From the NCBI RefSeq assembly GCF_030068605.1, contig NZ_JASJOU010000001.1:1054001-1118000 (forward strand): DNA of 64,000 bases. The letters run 5' to 3'. The DNA is from Xanthocytophaga agilis. Its GTDB lineage: Bacteria > Bacteroidota > Bacteroidia > Cytophagales > 172606-1. Shown here piece by piece: positions 1-9,249 of this stretch. Numbering within the stretch: position 1 is the first letter of the stretch; every line of letters begins with the position of its first letter. Both the position numbers and the translations under genes were made by a program. Under the pieces are notes generated by a model. That model made no database searches, was not told the DNA's origin, and was given only the letters and a program-made list of their open reading frames with translations.

Positions 1-1235
1 TGCCAGTTGAGGGTTCTGCCTATGCGTATGCTTACGGGACTGTTGGCGAACTATTTGCCTGGGTTATTGGGTGGGGCCTGGTACTTGAATATGCTATGGG
101 TGCTATGACAGTGGCTGTGAGCTGGTCTGGCTATTTTGTAAAACTCGTTCACCTTCTTGGGTTTGACATTCCGTTTTGGTTACGGAATGATCCTTTTTCA
201 GCCAATATATATGCTCAGCAGGCAGGACTGGAAAAACCGATGTTTGCCCTGAACTTACCCGCTTTGTTGATTGTATGGGTTGTGACCTATATTCTGGTGA
301 AAGGAATTAAAGAAGCTGCCGGCGCTAACAATCTGATTGTGGTTTTGAAGGTCACTGCTGTTCTTTTTGTCATTATAGTAGGTATATTTTATGTTGTTCC
401 CAGCAACTGGCATCCATTTATACCGGAAGCTACTGTTATTACTGGTGAAGATGGTACACCACGTCAGGCCTATGGATGGGGTGGTATAGTAAGTGGTGCA
501 TCTGCTATCTTCTTTGCATACATAGGTTTTGATGCGGTTTCAACTCAAGCCAGTGAAGCCGTTAATCCCAGGAAAGATATTCCTTTTGCTATCATTGTAT
601 CCTTAATCTTTTGCACAGTTCTTTACCTGCTGGTTTCCATTGTCCTGACAGGAATGATCAACTACAAGGAAATAGTGGGAGAAGCGTTAAAAGCACCAGT
701 AGCCTATGCTTTTGATAAAGTTGGGCAAACGTGGGCTGTATATATTATTACATTTGCTGCCACAGCCGGATTGATTTCTGTGATGTTGGTGATGATGCTT
801 GGTCAAACCCGGGTTTTTCTTAGTATGTCAAAAGATGGTTTATTGCCTTCATTTTTTCATTCGATTCATCCCAGATTCAAAACTCCCTGGAAAAGCACCT
901 TACTGGTAGGGTTGATTGTCTCTTTGGTTGCTGCTTTGACACCCATTGATGTATTAGGAGAAATGACCAGTTTTGGTACTTTGTTCGCCTTTGCCATTGT
1001 ATGTATCGCTGTCTGGTTATTACGTAAACGTGAGCCAGAGCGTGAACGTCCGTTCAGAGTTCCAGCCATCAATATCATAGCTCCTTTGGGATTGATCCTA
1101 AATACGATATTAATCTGGCAATTGAGTGCTTTATCAAAGCAGTTGGCTATTGGATGGCTTCTTTTAGGATTGATTATTTATTTTGGTTACGGACGCAAAA
1201 ATAGCCATTTGAATAAGATTGAACTAAATGATTAG
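1..1235 (+). CDS. APC-family amino acid permease (5' end cut off by window)
   Basis: Inner-membrane amino acid/polyamine/cation symporter of the APC superfamily, most like cationic amino acid transporters. The reading frame is open from position 3, so the start lies outside the window; an internal ATG at 96 is not the true start. The first visible residues (GSAYAYAYGTVGELFAW, then LEYAMGAMTVAVSW) are the conserved TM2-TM3 stretch of this family. GFDAVSTQASEAVNPRKDIP is the typical TM6-loop signature. About ten further hydrophobic segments follow, ending with a short charged tail. It stops 3 bp before the convergent DCC gene. The substrate cannot be assigned from sequence alone. Confidence 0.92.
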   Translation, partial: PVEGSAYAYAYGTVGELFAWVIGWGLVLEYAMGAMTVAVSWSGYFVKLVHLLGFDIPFWLRNDPFSANIYAQQAGLEKPMFALNLPALLIVWVVTYILVKGIKEAAGANNLIVVLKVTAVLFVIIVGIFYVVPSNWHPFIPEATVITGEDGTPRQAYGWGGIVSGASAIFFAYIGFDAVSTQASEAVNPRKDIPFAIIVSLIFCTVLYLLVSIVLTGMINYKEIVGEALKAPVAYAFDKVGQTWAVYIITFAATAGLISVMLVMMLGQTRVFLSMSKDGLLPSFFHSIHPRFKTPWKSTLLVGLIVSLVAALTPIDVLGEMTSFGTLFAFAIVCIAVWLLRKREPERERPFRVPAINIIAPLGLILNTILIWQLSALSKQLAIGWLLLGLIIYFGYGRKNSHLNKIELND

Positions 1236-1238
1236 GTA

Positions 1239-1688
1239 TTAGTCCAGAAAACGAGCTTTTAATTCAGGAGTAGGTATCATACAGCTTTCCTTTTGTCCGA
1301 ACCATTTGTATCGGTTTCTGGCAATTAGTCTGTATCCCCAGTCGCGTATAGGTTTAGGAATTATAATTAGCCAGTAAAGCCATGACCAGATTCCCTTTAG
1401 TTTTTGGGCTAGTCTGAGAGCTGCTGTGGATTCTGTATAAAATCGTTCGCCAACCACTAACACCAGGGAATCAAATTGTTGTGTCGACAAATTGAATTTT
1501 TGAAGTAACGTTTGTCCTGTTTGAGATTGAAGAGAGGTGAATGTAAGCTGTGAGTTAGGTTTTTCATGATCCAGAATAAACTGAACAGCTCCATTGCATA
1601 GATTACAGACTCCATCAAATAGAAGTATTTCCTGATTAATAGTTAGAGAGCAGATATCAGTCGAAGCAGATTTTACAAGCGAGTCCAT
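1239..1688 (-). CDS. DCC-family thiol-disulfide oxidoreductase-like protein (DUF393)
   Basis: A 149-residue protein with the DUF393 signature near residues 24-34, LFDGVCNLCNG, whose D-x-x-C-x-x-C gives the family its DCC name. The family is predicted to have a thioredoxin-like fold with a redox CxxC, but its substrates are mostly unknown. A hydrophobic stretch around residues 97-113 (WSWLYWLIIIPKPIRDWGY) and the ending RNRYKWFG are also typical. It lies downstream of citrate synthase in the same direction, but a strong terminator at 1721-1760 separates them, so it is probably transcribed separately. It converges on the permease with a 3 bp gap. Confidence 0.85.
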   Translation of the reverse strand: MDSLVKSASTDICSLTINQEILLFDGVCNLCNGAVQFILDHEKPNSQLTFTSLQSQTGQTLLQKFNLSTQQFDSLVLVVGERFYTESTAALRLAQKLKGIWSWLYWLIIIPKPIRDWGYRLIARNRYKWFGQKESCMIPTPELKARFLD

Positions 1689-1720
1689 AGCAGAATAAGT
1701 AAAATGAAAATCCTGTAATA

Positions 1721-1760
1721 TAAAAAAGCGTAATAAGAGATCTCTTATTACGCTTTTTTA
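1721..1760 (-). terminator. Perfect 20+20 bp palindromic terminator after gltA
   Basis: Positions 1721-1740 and 1741-1760 are exact reverse complements (arm taaaaaagcgtaataagaga). The outer A/T tracts flank a GC-containing stem, so it can act as a Rho-independent terminator in either direction. It lies 41 bp after the citrate synthase stop codon. Confidence 0.85.
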
Positions 1761-1800
1761 TAGGTAACGTATTCTATAGGTTTTTAGTTTTATGATCGCA

Positions 1801-3096
1801 TTATTTAGCTGATCTGCTGTTGATGTCAAGGTAATCGCGCTTGGGATGACCTACATACACCTGACGTGGACGTCCTATTGGTTCTTTGGTTTCACGCATT
1901 TCTTTCCATTGAGCAATCCAGCCCGGTAAGCGGCCTAACGCAAACATAACAGTAAACATGTTGGTTGGGATACCCAAAGCACGATAAATGATTCCGGAAT
2001 AGAAATCAACATTCGGATACAACTTGCGCTCAACAAAGTATGGATCTGTTAAAGCTGCTTCTTCCAACTGTTTGGCAATTTCCAAAACCGGATCATTAAT
2101 ACCCAATGAACTTAATACTTTGTCTGCAGCCTTTTTAATTATTTTAGCTCTTGGATCAAAGTTTTTGTAAACTCTGTGCCCAAAACCGAATAGACGGAAA
2201 CCTGTTGTCTTAGCATTTTTTGCCATTTCAACATATTTTTTAACATCACCACCATCTGCTTTAATCTCTTCCAGCATTTCAATTACTTCCTGGTTAGCAC
2301 CACCATGTAATGGTCCCCACAATGCATTGATACCTGCAGAAATAGAAGAATATAGACTTGCATGAGATGAACCAACCAGTCTTACTGTTGAGGTAGAACA
2401 GTTTTGTTCGTGATCTGCATGTAGAATTAAAAGTGTATTAAGCGCGTCTTCAATTACAGGATTAACTATATACTCTTCTACAGGTAATGCAAACATCATA
2501 TGCATAAAGTTTGCACAATAGCTTAACCGGTTTTGAGGGTAGTTAACAGGATGTCCCATATGGTTTTTGTAAGCCCATGCAGCAATAGTTGGTAACTTTG
2601 CCATAAGCCGTACAATCGAAAGCCGCTCTTGTTCCGCTGTGACACTTCCCATAGATTCCGGATAAAACGCAGTCAAAGAACAAACCAATGCTGATAAAAT
2701 TCCCATTGGGTGAGCATTTACCGGAAATCCATCGAAGATCTTACGCATATCTTCGTTTACTAGTGTATGAACTTTGATCTCATTAGTAAATGACTCAAGT
2801 TCTTTTTGGGTGGGAAGTTCACCATAAATAAGCAGATAAGCTACTTCCAGAAATGAAGATTGCTCGGCTAATTGTTCAATAGGATATCCACGATACCGAA
2901 GAATTCCTTCCTCGCCATCCAGAAATGTAATCGCACTTTTAGTAGCTCCAGTATTTTTATAGCCACTATCCAACGTAATAAATCCACTTTGGTCGCGGAG
3001 TTTCTGAATATCCAGAGCTTTTTCGTGTTCAGAGCCTTCCACTACAGGGAGTTGGTAAGTGCTGCCGTTCACGTGTAATTCTGCAACGTTTGACAT
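1801..3096 (-). CDS. gltA: Citrate synthase
   Basis: Condenses acetyl-CoA and oxaloacetate to citrate, the entry step of the TCA cycle, in the cytoplasm. At 431 residues it has the usual length of the hexameric type II bacterial enzyme. Visible motifs are EGILRYRGYPIEQLAE near residue 62, the oxaloacetate-binding HADHEQNCSTS near 227, PLHGGANQEVIEML near 264 with an active-site histidine, and GFGHRVYKNFDPRA near 306 with the second active-site histidine. The start (MSNVAELHVNGSTYQLP) matches the short N-terminal beta domain of this type. It is a single-gene unit ending in the palindromic terminator at 1721-1760. Confidence 0.97.
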   Translation of the reverse strand: MSNVAELHVNGSTYQLPVVEGSEHEKALDIQKLRDQSGFITLDSGYKNTGATKSAITFLDGEEGILRYRGYPIEQLAEQSSFLEVAYLLIYGELPTQKELESFTNEIKVHTLVNEDMRKIFDGFPVNAHPMGILSALVCSLTAFYPESMGSVTAEQERLSIVRLMAKLPTIAAWAYKNHMGHPVNYPQNRLSYCANFMHMMFALPVEEYIVNPVIEDALNTLLILHADHEQNCSTSTVRLVGSSHASLYSSISAGINALWGPLHGGANQEVIEMLEEIKADGGDVKKYVEMAKNAKTTGFRLFGFGHRVYKNFDPRAKIIKKAADKVLSSLGINDPVLEIAKQLEEAALTDPYFVERKLYPNVDFYSGIIYRALGIPTNMFTVMFALGRLPGWIAQWKEMRETKEPIGRPRQVYVGHPKRDYLDINSRSAK

Positions 3097-3406
3097 AAAT
3101 GTATTTAGCTAAGCAGTTAAAAAGAAAAACAATTTGTATGGAAAATATACGGCTAACAAGACTGTTGACATGCCAAATGTAAGGCAAAAAACAATATCTT
3201 ATGCAATTAAAACCATACAAATCACTACCTGTAGCTAAAAAAAAGAGCGTAGAAACTGTTGTAATAATGAAAGGTTACCTTTTAATTATACAAATTGAAG
3301 CTTTGACGCTATAATTGTTAAAACATAGCTGGAAGAGGTTATTTTTTTGTGAGATTGAAAATCAGTTGGTTATTTTACAATTGGATCTTTAAAGCATTCT
3401 ATTGTT
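3097..3406. other. Intergenic, upstream of gltA
   Basis: AT-rich, with no convincing gene. It must hold the gltA promoter on the minus strand and the end of the LuxR-type gene's neighbourhood. No clear TAnnTTTG box, hairpin or repeat could be singled out. Confidence 0.5.
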
Positions 3407-4189
3407 TCAGATTATACCTTTACGAATAGCAAATTGTATAAGCGCATTAGAATTAGGACTACTTGTCTTTTCGAAGATATTGCGTTTATGTGTTGTAACG
3501 GTGTGGAATGAAAGGTTGAGGCGACAGGCAATTTGTTTGCTGCTCAATCCCTGGGCTACTAAATAAATAATTTCTTTTTCACGATTGCTTAGACGAATGT
3601 TTTCTTGCTTAAGAGATTTTTCAGGAAGGGTCAATATTTTTTGATCTCCATTTTCATCGGTCATAGTGGCTGTTACCCGGTTGTCAGACTTAAGGTGTGA
3701 TATGTCTGATATAAACCAGATACCATATTCTGGATTTCCGGTTACATCTAATTGTAGCACAATGTCTTGTCGTAGCATCTGGATAAAAGATTCATTGTTT
3801 TTCTTAAACCTGAATGAAAAACTGCTACAACCATTGATTTTTCTTGTTTGAGATAAGCTCTGAGACATTTCTTTCTGTAAAGCCTGCAGTGTCCGTAAGG
3901 CATACAGGTCATCCGGATGAACAAAATTCAGAAAGTGAGTAAAAGGCAGGTCGGTATATAGGTTTTCATGATAGCCTGTTACCTTCTCAATACTTCCACC
4001 TGCACATATAATTTTACTTTGGGCGTGGTTTATCAGAAAGTAACAGCAAATTTCCCTGTTAATTAGAAAATGAGTCCAGGTTTTAAACTGAAAGACATTT
4101 GGAATACAAGATACTGGTTCTCTAAGTGGGGTGACTTCATATTCAACTCCCAGGCTGGCTTTTGCAGGCCGGAATTTTGTAGATAGCAT
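3407..4189 (-). CDS. PAS-like sensor with LuxR-type DNA-binding domain
   Basis: A 260-residue cytoplasmic transcription factor. Residues about 55-170 look like a PAS fold: an opening AGGSIEKVTGY, then FVHPDDLYALRTLQA, then a beta-rich stretch ending in GIWFISDISHLK. Residues about 196-260 form a LuxR/GerE helix-turn-helix: LSNREKEIIYLVAQGLSSKQ, then LNLSFHTVTTHKRNIFEK. No receiver domain or phospho-acceptor aspartate is present, so any signal would be sensed directly by the PAS part. Such PAS-LuxR proteins are common in Cytophagales, and their ligands are generally unknown. It is transcribed alone, with wide intergenic regions on both sides. Confidence 0.85.
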   Translation of the reverse strand: MLSTKFRPAKASLGVEYEVTPLREPVSCIPNVFQFKTWTHFLINREICCYFLINHAQSKIICAGGSIEKVTGYHENLYTDLPFTHFLNFVHPDDLYALRTLQALQKEMSQSLSQTRKINGCSSFSFRFKKNNESFIQMLRQDIVLQLDVTGNPEYGIWFISDISHLKSDNRVTATMTDENGDQKILTLPEKSLKQENIRLSNREKEIIYLVAQGLSSKQIACRLNLSFHTVTTHKRNIFEKTSSPNSNALIQFAIRKGII

Positions 4190-4502
4190 AAACGTGAAGA
4201 TGAGGGTGGTTTACAGAGAATCATACTGTTATAGGGGCTGGTTTTGTTGATAAGTTGCTCATTAAAAGACGGTTATTAGTCTTTAATTAATGAAACTGAC
4301 TATATGTAAACATGCAACAATTTAGAAATAAATAATTATTTTACTTAATAAGATATACAGGGTGTTTTTACCCTTTATTTACCGTATTTTCCCCGTTTTA
4401 TAATGAGGAAATACTCAGGATTTATTGTAGAGGAAGAAACCAGTGGTTGGTAACAGTAGGGAGTAGTGAGGCAAAAGGGCAAAGTAGAATCGTATATAAA
4501 TC
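4190..4502. other. Intergenic, no gene seen
   Basis: About 310 bp of AT-rich DNA between the dinD terminator and the PAS-LuxR start. It should contain the PAS-LuxR promoter on the minus strand. No RNA gene, repeat or small ORF could be supported. Confidence 0.5.
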
Positions 4503-4530
4503 AAAATCCCCGCCATTTGGCGGGGATTTT
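4503..4530 (-). terminator. Rho-independent terminator after dinD
   Basis: A 12-bp perfect stem (aaaatccccgcc at 4503-4514 paired with 4519-4530) around an ATTT loop. It starts 2 bp beyond the dinD stop codon. The GC-rich core with a T tract on either side makes it a strong, probably bidirectional terminator. Confidence 0.9.
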
Positions 4531-4532
4531 GA

Positions 4533-5387
4533 TTATTTCTTCTTTTGAGTATTCATTTTCTTCACTTCTTTCAGCACCTTTTTATTTTCATTTTCGAGCT
4601 TACGTTTTACTTTCTTGACATCTTCGGCGGCGGGAAGGCTTTCCGGAGTAATCCCTCTTTCTTCCAGCATTTTGCGAATAGCCTGATTGTTATCAACATG
4701 TTCTTTTACAATATCATTTTCACCATGTAAATCTTTCTCTACGACATTGTAACTTGTTAGCTCAATGGCAAAGTCTTTTGCCTTAATAGTTAAGGTAGGA
4801 AGAAAGTCTGCCAAAGGCCTGTTATCCGGGACATTTAGCTTTTTCTTCATTTCCTGAGTACTATACCCTCCAAAAAATGCTTTATCTCCTTCAGATCTAA
4901 TATTGGAAAAGCCTTTATCATCCACATTTCTTTCATATAAGATGCCTGAAAGCTTTTTCTCGGATTTGGAAAGTTTATCCCGTGCGGCAACTCTCGAAAT
5001 ATCCAGTAGCCGTTGTTCTATAATTTCTTGTTTACGGGTCTGGACTGCATAGTACGTTTGTGCAAAGGCAATTTCGCTTTTGCTTGAATCTCCATTTTGG
5101 GTTACAAGGTAACAACCATATCGGGTTAAGGCAATATCTTCAAATGGAATAGTTTCACCAATTTCGTTTGTGGTGGTTCGTTCCACATTAACAAAATGGT
5201 TTGTGACTAATTCACCTGAGTTTTCACACGCATTTTTTGCCTTTTCTACTGTTTTTAAAAATATATTCCAGTCTTTATATCCAAATAGTTCCTGTAACTC
5301 CCGTGCGCTCCAGCATTCAATACCATGGATTTCCCTGCTTGCTGCTTCAAACTTTTCAAACAATTCGCGGATAAGTTCCTGTTTCAT
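4533..5387 (-). CDS. dinD: DNA-damage-inducible protein D
   Basis: A 284-residue protein, close to E. coli DinD (about 274 residues), a SOS-induced protein that affects RecA-dependent processes. The N-terminal part (residues 5-120) is the BRO-N-like domain: HGIECWSARELQELFGYKDW, then VEKAKNACENSGE and LTRYGCYLVTQNGDSSK. The middle carries the DinD-specific stretch with YERNVDDKGFSNIRSEGDKA and FFGGYSTQEMKKKL. The C-terminus is a charged, lysine-rich helix. It is followed at once by a strong terminator. I could not identify a LexA box upstream, so SOS control is inferred from the family only. Confidence 0.93.
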   Translation of the reverse strand: MKQELIRELFEKFEAASREIHGIECWSARELQELFGYKDWNIFLKTVEKAKNACENSGELVTNHFVNVERTTTNEIGETIPFEDIALTRYGCYLVTQNGDSSKSEIAFAQTYYAVQTRKQEIIEQRLLDISRVAARDKLSKSEKKLSGILYERNVDDKGFSNIRSEGDKAFFGGYSTQEMKKKLNVPDNRPLADFLPTLTIKAKDFAIELTSYNVVEKDLHGENDIVKEHVDNNQAIRKMLEERGITPESLPAAEDVKKVKRKLENENKKVLKEVKKMNTQKKK

Positions 5388-5497
5388 AGTGATTCTGAGT
5401 AAAAAGAAACGATTTATTTCAAAGAGAATTTGTACCAGTTCAATAAAGTTCGGAAAGATATTCTTTTTTATAAACTAAATTCCAAATTTCCTGTGGA

Positions 5498-5950
5498 TTA
5501 TTCTTCTGGTAACGTTTTTAAACCATCCCTGCCACTTTCCAAAGATTCTTTTTGTAAGAACACTTCTACAAGGTTTTTCACTACGATGATAATAAGAATA
5601 AGGGGTAATAGAATAGCTCCGGTTTTAAACCCAGCACCTGTATGTGCATACGTTCCTCCCGAAAACTGAATTATGGTCTGAATCAGTATATAGGTAGTAC
5701 CCGCCAATAGTATTCCCATTATAAATCTGGCTGTACCCAAAGAAAAATAATGTTTGATTAGCCAGGTTAGGAGTAAGGTCAAAGAGGAGAGAAGCACTAC
5801 TGTACCTAAAGCCCTGGGGAATGTTTTGAGATAAGAGTATTTATATATCCATACACCTATTTTTCCCAGAAGGTTGGGGTGTGCCAGAAGCCAGGCATCA
5901 AGGATTATAAGAATCAGTAATAAGCTATAAAAAATGAATTGGTTTCTCAT
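5498..5950 (-). CDS. Small membrane protein of unknown function
   Basis: A 150-residue integral membrane protein with four likely transmembrane helices, near residues 5-23, 46-65, 74-95 and 110-130, and a charged C-terminal tail (QKESLESGRDG) probably in the cytoplasm. No family signature is recognised. It lies 110 bp upstream of dinD in the same direction and could share a transcript with it, but nothing shows a functional link. It faces the secreted protein at 6125 across a 174 bp divergent gap. Confidence 0.7.
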   Translation of the reverse strand: MRNQFIFYSLLLILIILDAWLLAHPNLLGKIGVWIYKYSYLKTFPRALGTVVLLSSLTLLLTWLIKHYFSLGTARFIMGILLAGTTYILIQTIIQFSGGTYAHTGAGFKTGAILLPLILIIIVVKNLVEVFLQKESLESGRDGLKTLPEE

Positions 5951-6124
5951 GGTTTGAAGTTGATAGGATAGTTTTACTAAACGGTTTTAGAGGTTAAAAG
6001 TATACAATAATTTCACTTTCTACCCAATGAATGGTTACGAGTAGGAGGGCTTGATACACTAACAGTTTAGGAACCAGTTAGTTATTTTAAGATTGTATCA
6101 ATTTGACAAACTACTTATATACTT

Positions 6125-7264
6125 ATGGGCAGATGTATCTGCGTAACTTTATGGAGCTTTTGCTTTATAGTTACATGTGCTTTTTCTCAGGATGTGATTT
6201 ATACCAGTAATGGTTCTGTGATTACTGGGAAGATTACCGGACTTGATGGTGACAAAATTAAATATGCAATGCCTAAAAATCCAGGGCCTGCTTATTCTAT
6301 TGATGTAACAGATGTTTTGGTAGCATTTAACCAGAATGGAAATGTAATTACCTTCCCAATAAAAGATGGAAAATCCGAGATAACAGGTTTTCTAAATCCA
6401 CCCTCTCACAAATCACATGACATTCTTGTGAAGATGGATAACAGTGTGATAGAGTGTGAGAATGTTTCTTTGGGAAAGAAAGATGTTCGTTTTCAGAAAC
6501 TAGATGCCAAGAAGGGAAAAGAAGAAAAAATATCACGGGAAGATGTGGCTGTTATATTGTATAAAGATGGCCACCATGAATTTGGTGTTAATCCGGCACA
6601 AGCTACTGTTCCTATTCGAATGGCTAAGACTCAGATTGATCAGTTGACTGGAGTAGGCCAAAATATACATCTTAAAGAAGAGGCTAATGCCAATAAAGGA
6701 GAATCTACCCGGACTACCACAACAGACACCCATGATGAGATGGCTTTTCCTGGTGGTCCAGAGGAGTTTGAAAGCTTTCGGCAGAAGGCTATTTCAAAGG
6801 TCGACGAGTTTGGGAGATATATTGCCACTATAGTAGATCCTCGTACACCAGCCGACCAATCCAACTCAACCATTGATCTGGCATTTACCTTGTTTGTCAA
6901 TGCAGATGTACGAGTTGAGGTTTCAAATGTGAATACAGGATCAAAAAACAAGTACAAAATTAAAGACTATTTGAAGAGACTGAAACTAAAGGGTGCAGAT
7001 TATCAGGAAGTGGATGTATCGTATGCTGATATCGGATATGCTTCTGAGTTCATTAAAGGTCCGGATGGAAACTATTATGGGGTGGTATCATTTGTACAGA
7101 CTTTTAAGGGCTTCGTAGATGGAAAAGTAGTTTATGGTGACATCACGCAACGTAATATAACAGTTATATTAAAGCTGTACGAAAAAGTAGTGGAAGGACA
7201 GGGAAAGAAAATGTGGGATGTATTTCTGGCTGATGTAGGGATTATAGAAACACGCAAGTTATAA
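6125..7264 (+). CDS. Secreted protein of unknown function with tandem duplicated N-terminal unit
   Basis: A 379-residue protein. The first 21 residues are a Sec signal peptide ending in TCAFSQ. Two similar beta-rich units follow: residues about 22-77, starting DVIYTSNGSVITGKITGL and ending with a DVLVAF strand, and residues about 95-155, starting DILVKMDNSVIECENVSL and ending with DVAVILYKDG. Both share the order strand, NGSVI/NSVIE turn, lysine-rich turn, then a DV hydrophobic strand. The C-terminal part (about 250-379) is a mixed alpha/beta region with no family I recognise. There is no T9SS sorting domain or lipobox, so a periplasmic location is likely. Confidence 0.75.
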   Translation: MGRCICVTLWSFCFIVTCAFSQDVIYTSNGSVITGKITGLDGDKIKYAMPKNPGPAYSIDVTDVLVAFNQNGNVITFPIKDGKSEITGFLNPPSHKSHDILVKMDNSVIECENVSLGKKDVRFQKLDAKKGKEEKISREDVAVILYKDGHHEFGVNPAQATVPIRMAKTQIDQLTGVGQNIHLKEEANANKGESTRTTTTDTHDEMAFPGGPEEFESFRQKAISKVDEFGRYIATIVDPRTPADQSNSTIDLAFTLFVNADVRVEVSNVNTGSKNKYKIKDYLKRLKLKGADYQEVDVSYADIGYASEFIKGPDGNYYGVVSFVQTFKGFVDGKVVYGDITQRNITVILKLYEKVVEGQGKKMWDVFLADVGIIETRKL

Positions 7265-7346
7265 AGGAGGTCTATTCAGTTGTAGATTGGTTTTGTGTAA
7301 ATTTAGGCTAACTTACAAGGAGACTCTTTAATCTCCCTGTTCTGTT

Positions 7347-8486
7347 ATGACATTGGTTAGTACTGAAAATTTATCTATAGATACTTCTTTACAAGAAAGA
7401 CAAAGGCTACTGTCACTAGACTTCATGCGTGGATTTATTATGGTCCTGCTTATGTTGGAAGGCTCTCGTTTGTTTGATCATCTGCTGGAGTGGCAATCTG
7501 AGGGGTTATTTCACAATTTTATGCTGCAATTCACTCACCATCCCTGGCATGGACTGCGATTTTGGGATTTGATTCAACCAGGGTTTATGTTTATTGCAGG
7601 CACAGCACTTGCTTTTTCCATAGATGCACAACAAAGAAAAAGAATTAAATGGAAATCCTCTTTTTATAAAGTTGTAAAGAGATCCGGATGGTTATTTTTC
7701 TGGGGTGTCCTAGACTATGCTGTCAGGCCTTCGGGTTTGTCCTTTGAATTGTGGGATGTATTGACACAATTGTCATTCACAACTATTGTAACCTTCCTTG
7801 TTATCCAATGGCCTGTAATGTATCAATTGGCGCTAAGTGCAGCTATCCTACTGCTGACAGAGTTCCTGTATCGGTTTACCAACATACCAGGTTTTGACCA
7901 GCCATTTACGGATCAGCATAACTTTGGTAATTATGTGGATTTGCTTTTGATGAATAAAATAAACACAGGTGGATGGGTTGCTATCAATTGCATTCCGACA
8001 ACTGTCCATACTTTATGGGGAGCAATGGCTGGTCGGGTTTTGCTATCAACTGAAAGTGATCATACTAAGATCAAAAAAATACTTGCAGGTGGAGTAATTG
8101 CTTTATGTATCGGCATCCTATTAGATTATACCACTACACCTGTTATTAAGCGTATTGCGACAAGTTCATTTGTTTGTGTATCTGGAGGATATTGCCTGAT
8201 TGGTCTGGCGTTCTTGTATTGGTGGATTGATATATTAAAACATAGACGTTTTATATCTTTCTTTCTGATTGTTGGAATGAACTCTCTATTTATTTACCTT
8301 TTCTTTGAAATTGTGGGTAGTCGCTGGTTTAATGGCTATATAGAAGCAATTGTTGAAGGACTGATTGGACATATTTCAGGTATTACTTCTGTATTTTTAG
8401 GAATTATTGCCTCTATAGTTATATTTTTACTTGAGTGGAAAATGTGTCAGTTTCTCTATCGAAAGCACATATTTTTTAAAATTTAA
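7347..8486 (+). CDS. HGSNAT/DUF5009-like membrane acyltransferase-family protein
   Basis: A 379-residue multi-pass membrane protein. It opens with RLLSLDFMRGFIMVLLMLEG, the N-terminal motif of the heparan-alpha-glucosaminide N-acetyltransferase-like/DUF5009 group (R-x-x-x-L-D-x-x-R-G). A second landmark is the TM2 stretch WDLIQPGFMFIAGTALAFS. About ten hydrophobic helices follow. Relatives move acetyl groups onto glycans across a membrane, but most bacterial members have no tested function. It may form a unit with the secreted protein 82 bp upstream. The window encodes a distant second member of the fold at 23041. Confidence 0.8.
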   Translation: MTLVSTENLSIDTSLQERQRLLSLDFMRGFIMVLLMLEGSRLFDHLLEWQSEGLFHNFMLQFTHHPWHGLRFWDLIQPGFMFIAGTALAFSIDAQQRKRIKWKSSFYKVVKRSGWLFFWGVLDYAVRPSGLSFELWDVLTQLSFTTIVTFLVIQWPVMYQLALSAAILLLTEFLYRFTNIPGFDQPFTDQHNFGNYVDLLLMNKINTGGWVAINCIPTTVHTLWGAMAGRVLLSTESDHTKIKKILAGGVIALCIGILLDYTTTPVIKRIATSSFVCVSGGYCLIGLAFLYWWIDILKHRRFISFFLIVGMNSLFIYLFFEIVGSRWFNGYIEAIVEGLIGHISGITSVFLGIIASIVIFLLEWKMCQFLYRKHIFFKI

Positions 8487-8542
8487 AGGGATATACATAG
8501 CTGGTGATGCAGTGTGATCAGAGATTGCCTTTATAAGCTCAC

Positions 8543-8848
8543 TCAAATTTTTTTCAAATGATCAATTGAAAATTCTGCTGCTTTAATCTGGGTCGGATCT
8601 ACAAACCAGATACAGGTAATTATATCACTCTCAATGTTTTTTACAATCATTTCAGGACACGGGAAAGCTTCGCAATCATATATGAGCTTGACCTTATTTC
8701 CTACCTCAAATTTCTGTATCTGATTTCTTCTGATTTTGAGATGTTTTAGCAAACTTAATGCTGATGATGGCGCCTGTACCGGTCCACTTAATGAGTGTAA
8801 GTTTAAAGTGATTTTTATCGGTCTATGGATGGTGTATATGTATTCCAT
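8543..8848 (-). CDS. Small protein with YodC/DUF2158-like C-terminal domain
   Basis: A 101-residue protein. Residues about 48-98 fit the short DUF2158 (YodC) pattern: FEVGNKVKLIYDC, then PEMIVKNIESDIITCIWF, then a final AEFSIDHL. In that family an SH3-like barrel has G-D-x-V-x-L, then P-x-M-x-V, then a C-x-W-F block. The N-terminal 45 residues are not part of the domain and have no recognisable features. The function is unknown. It is transcribed alone, with about 400 bp of non-coding DNA upstream. Confidence 0.7.
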   Translation of the reverse strand: MEYIYTIHRPIKITLNLHSLSGPVQAPSSALSLLKHLKIRRNQIQKFEVGNKVKLIYDCEAFPCPEMIVKNIESDIITCIWFVDPTQIKAAEFSIDHLKKI

Positions 8849-9180
8849 AATGTGGTAGTTAAAGGATGTAAAGAGGGACTTGGTATATTAGTTTTTACCC
8901 TTTACTGTATGTAAACAATATATAGATAATTTTTTTGATGTAGTATATGTTGATAAAAAAATAGGAGGTAACAGGAAAGCTATTGGGAAGGAAGGAGTTT
9001 ACAGGCTGAAAAAATAGAGACGAAATAACTTCCATTCCCATAGGTAACAAAGAATTTAAAATTGAATGAAGAGTAGGATAGAAGGGATCGTTTTCTTGAA
9101 ATTATGTATTTATATTTATTAATTTATATAGTATAAATATGTTAATTTATATCTTTATATAAAAATCTCACTATTAAGAG
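8849..9180. other. AT-rich intergenic region, no gene seen
   Basis: Very AT-rich, especially 9100-9170, which is almost pure A/T with repeated TTTATAT-like runs. It includes the minus-strand promoter region of the DUF2158-like gene. No RNA gene or ORF could be supported. Confidence 0.5.
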
Positions 9181-9207
9181 GAAAGAAAAAAGCCCAGAAA
9201 TGGGCTT
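9181..9207 (-). terminator. Rho-independent terminator after mnmE
   Basis: A 7-bp stem (aagccca at 9190-9196 with 9201-9207) around a GAAA loop. On the minus strand it is followed by a long T tract (9181-9190). It is 43 bp past the mnmE stop codon. Confidence 0.85.
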
Positions 9208-9249
9208 AACATGGTTTTATAGAAAATAGTAGGAGAGTAGTTAGGTGAC

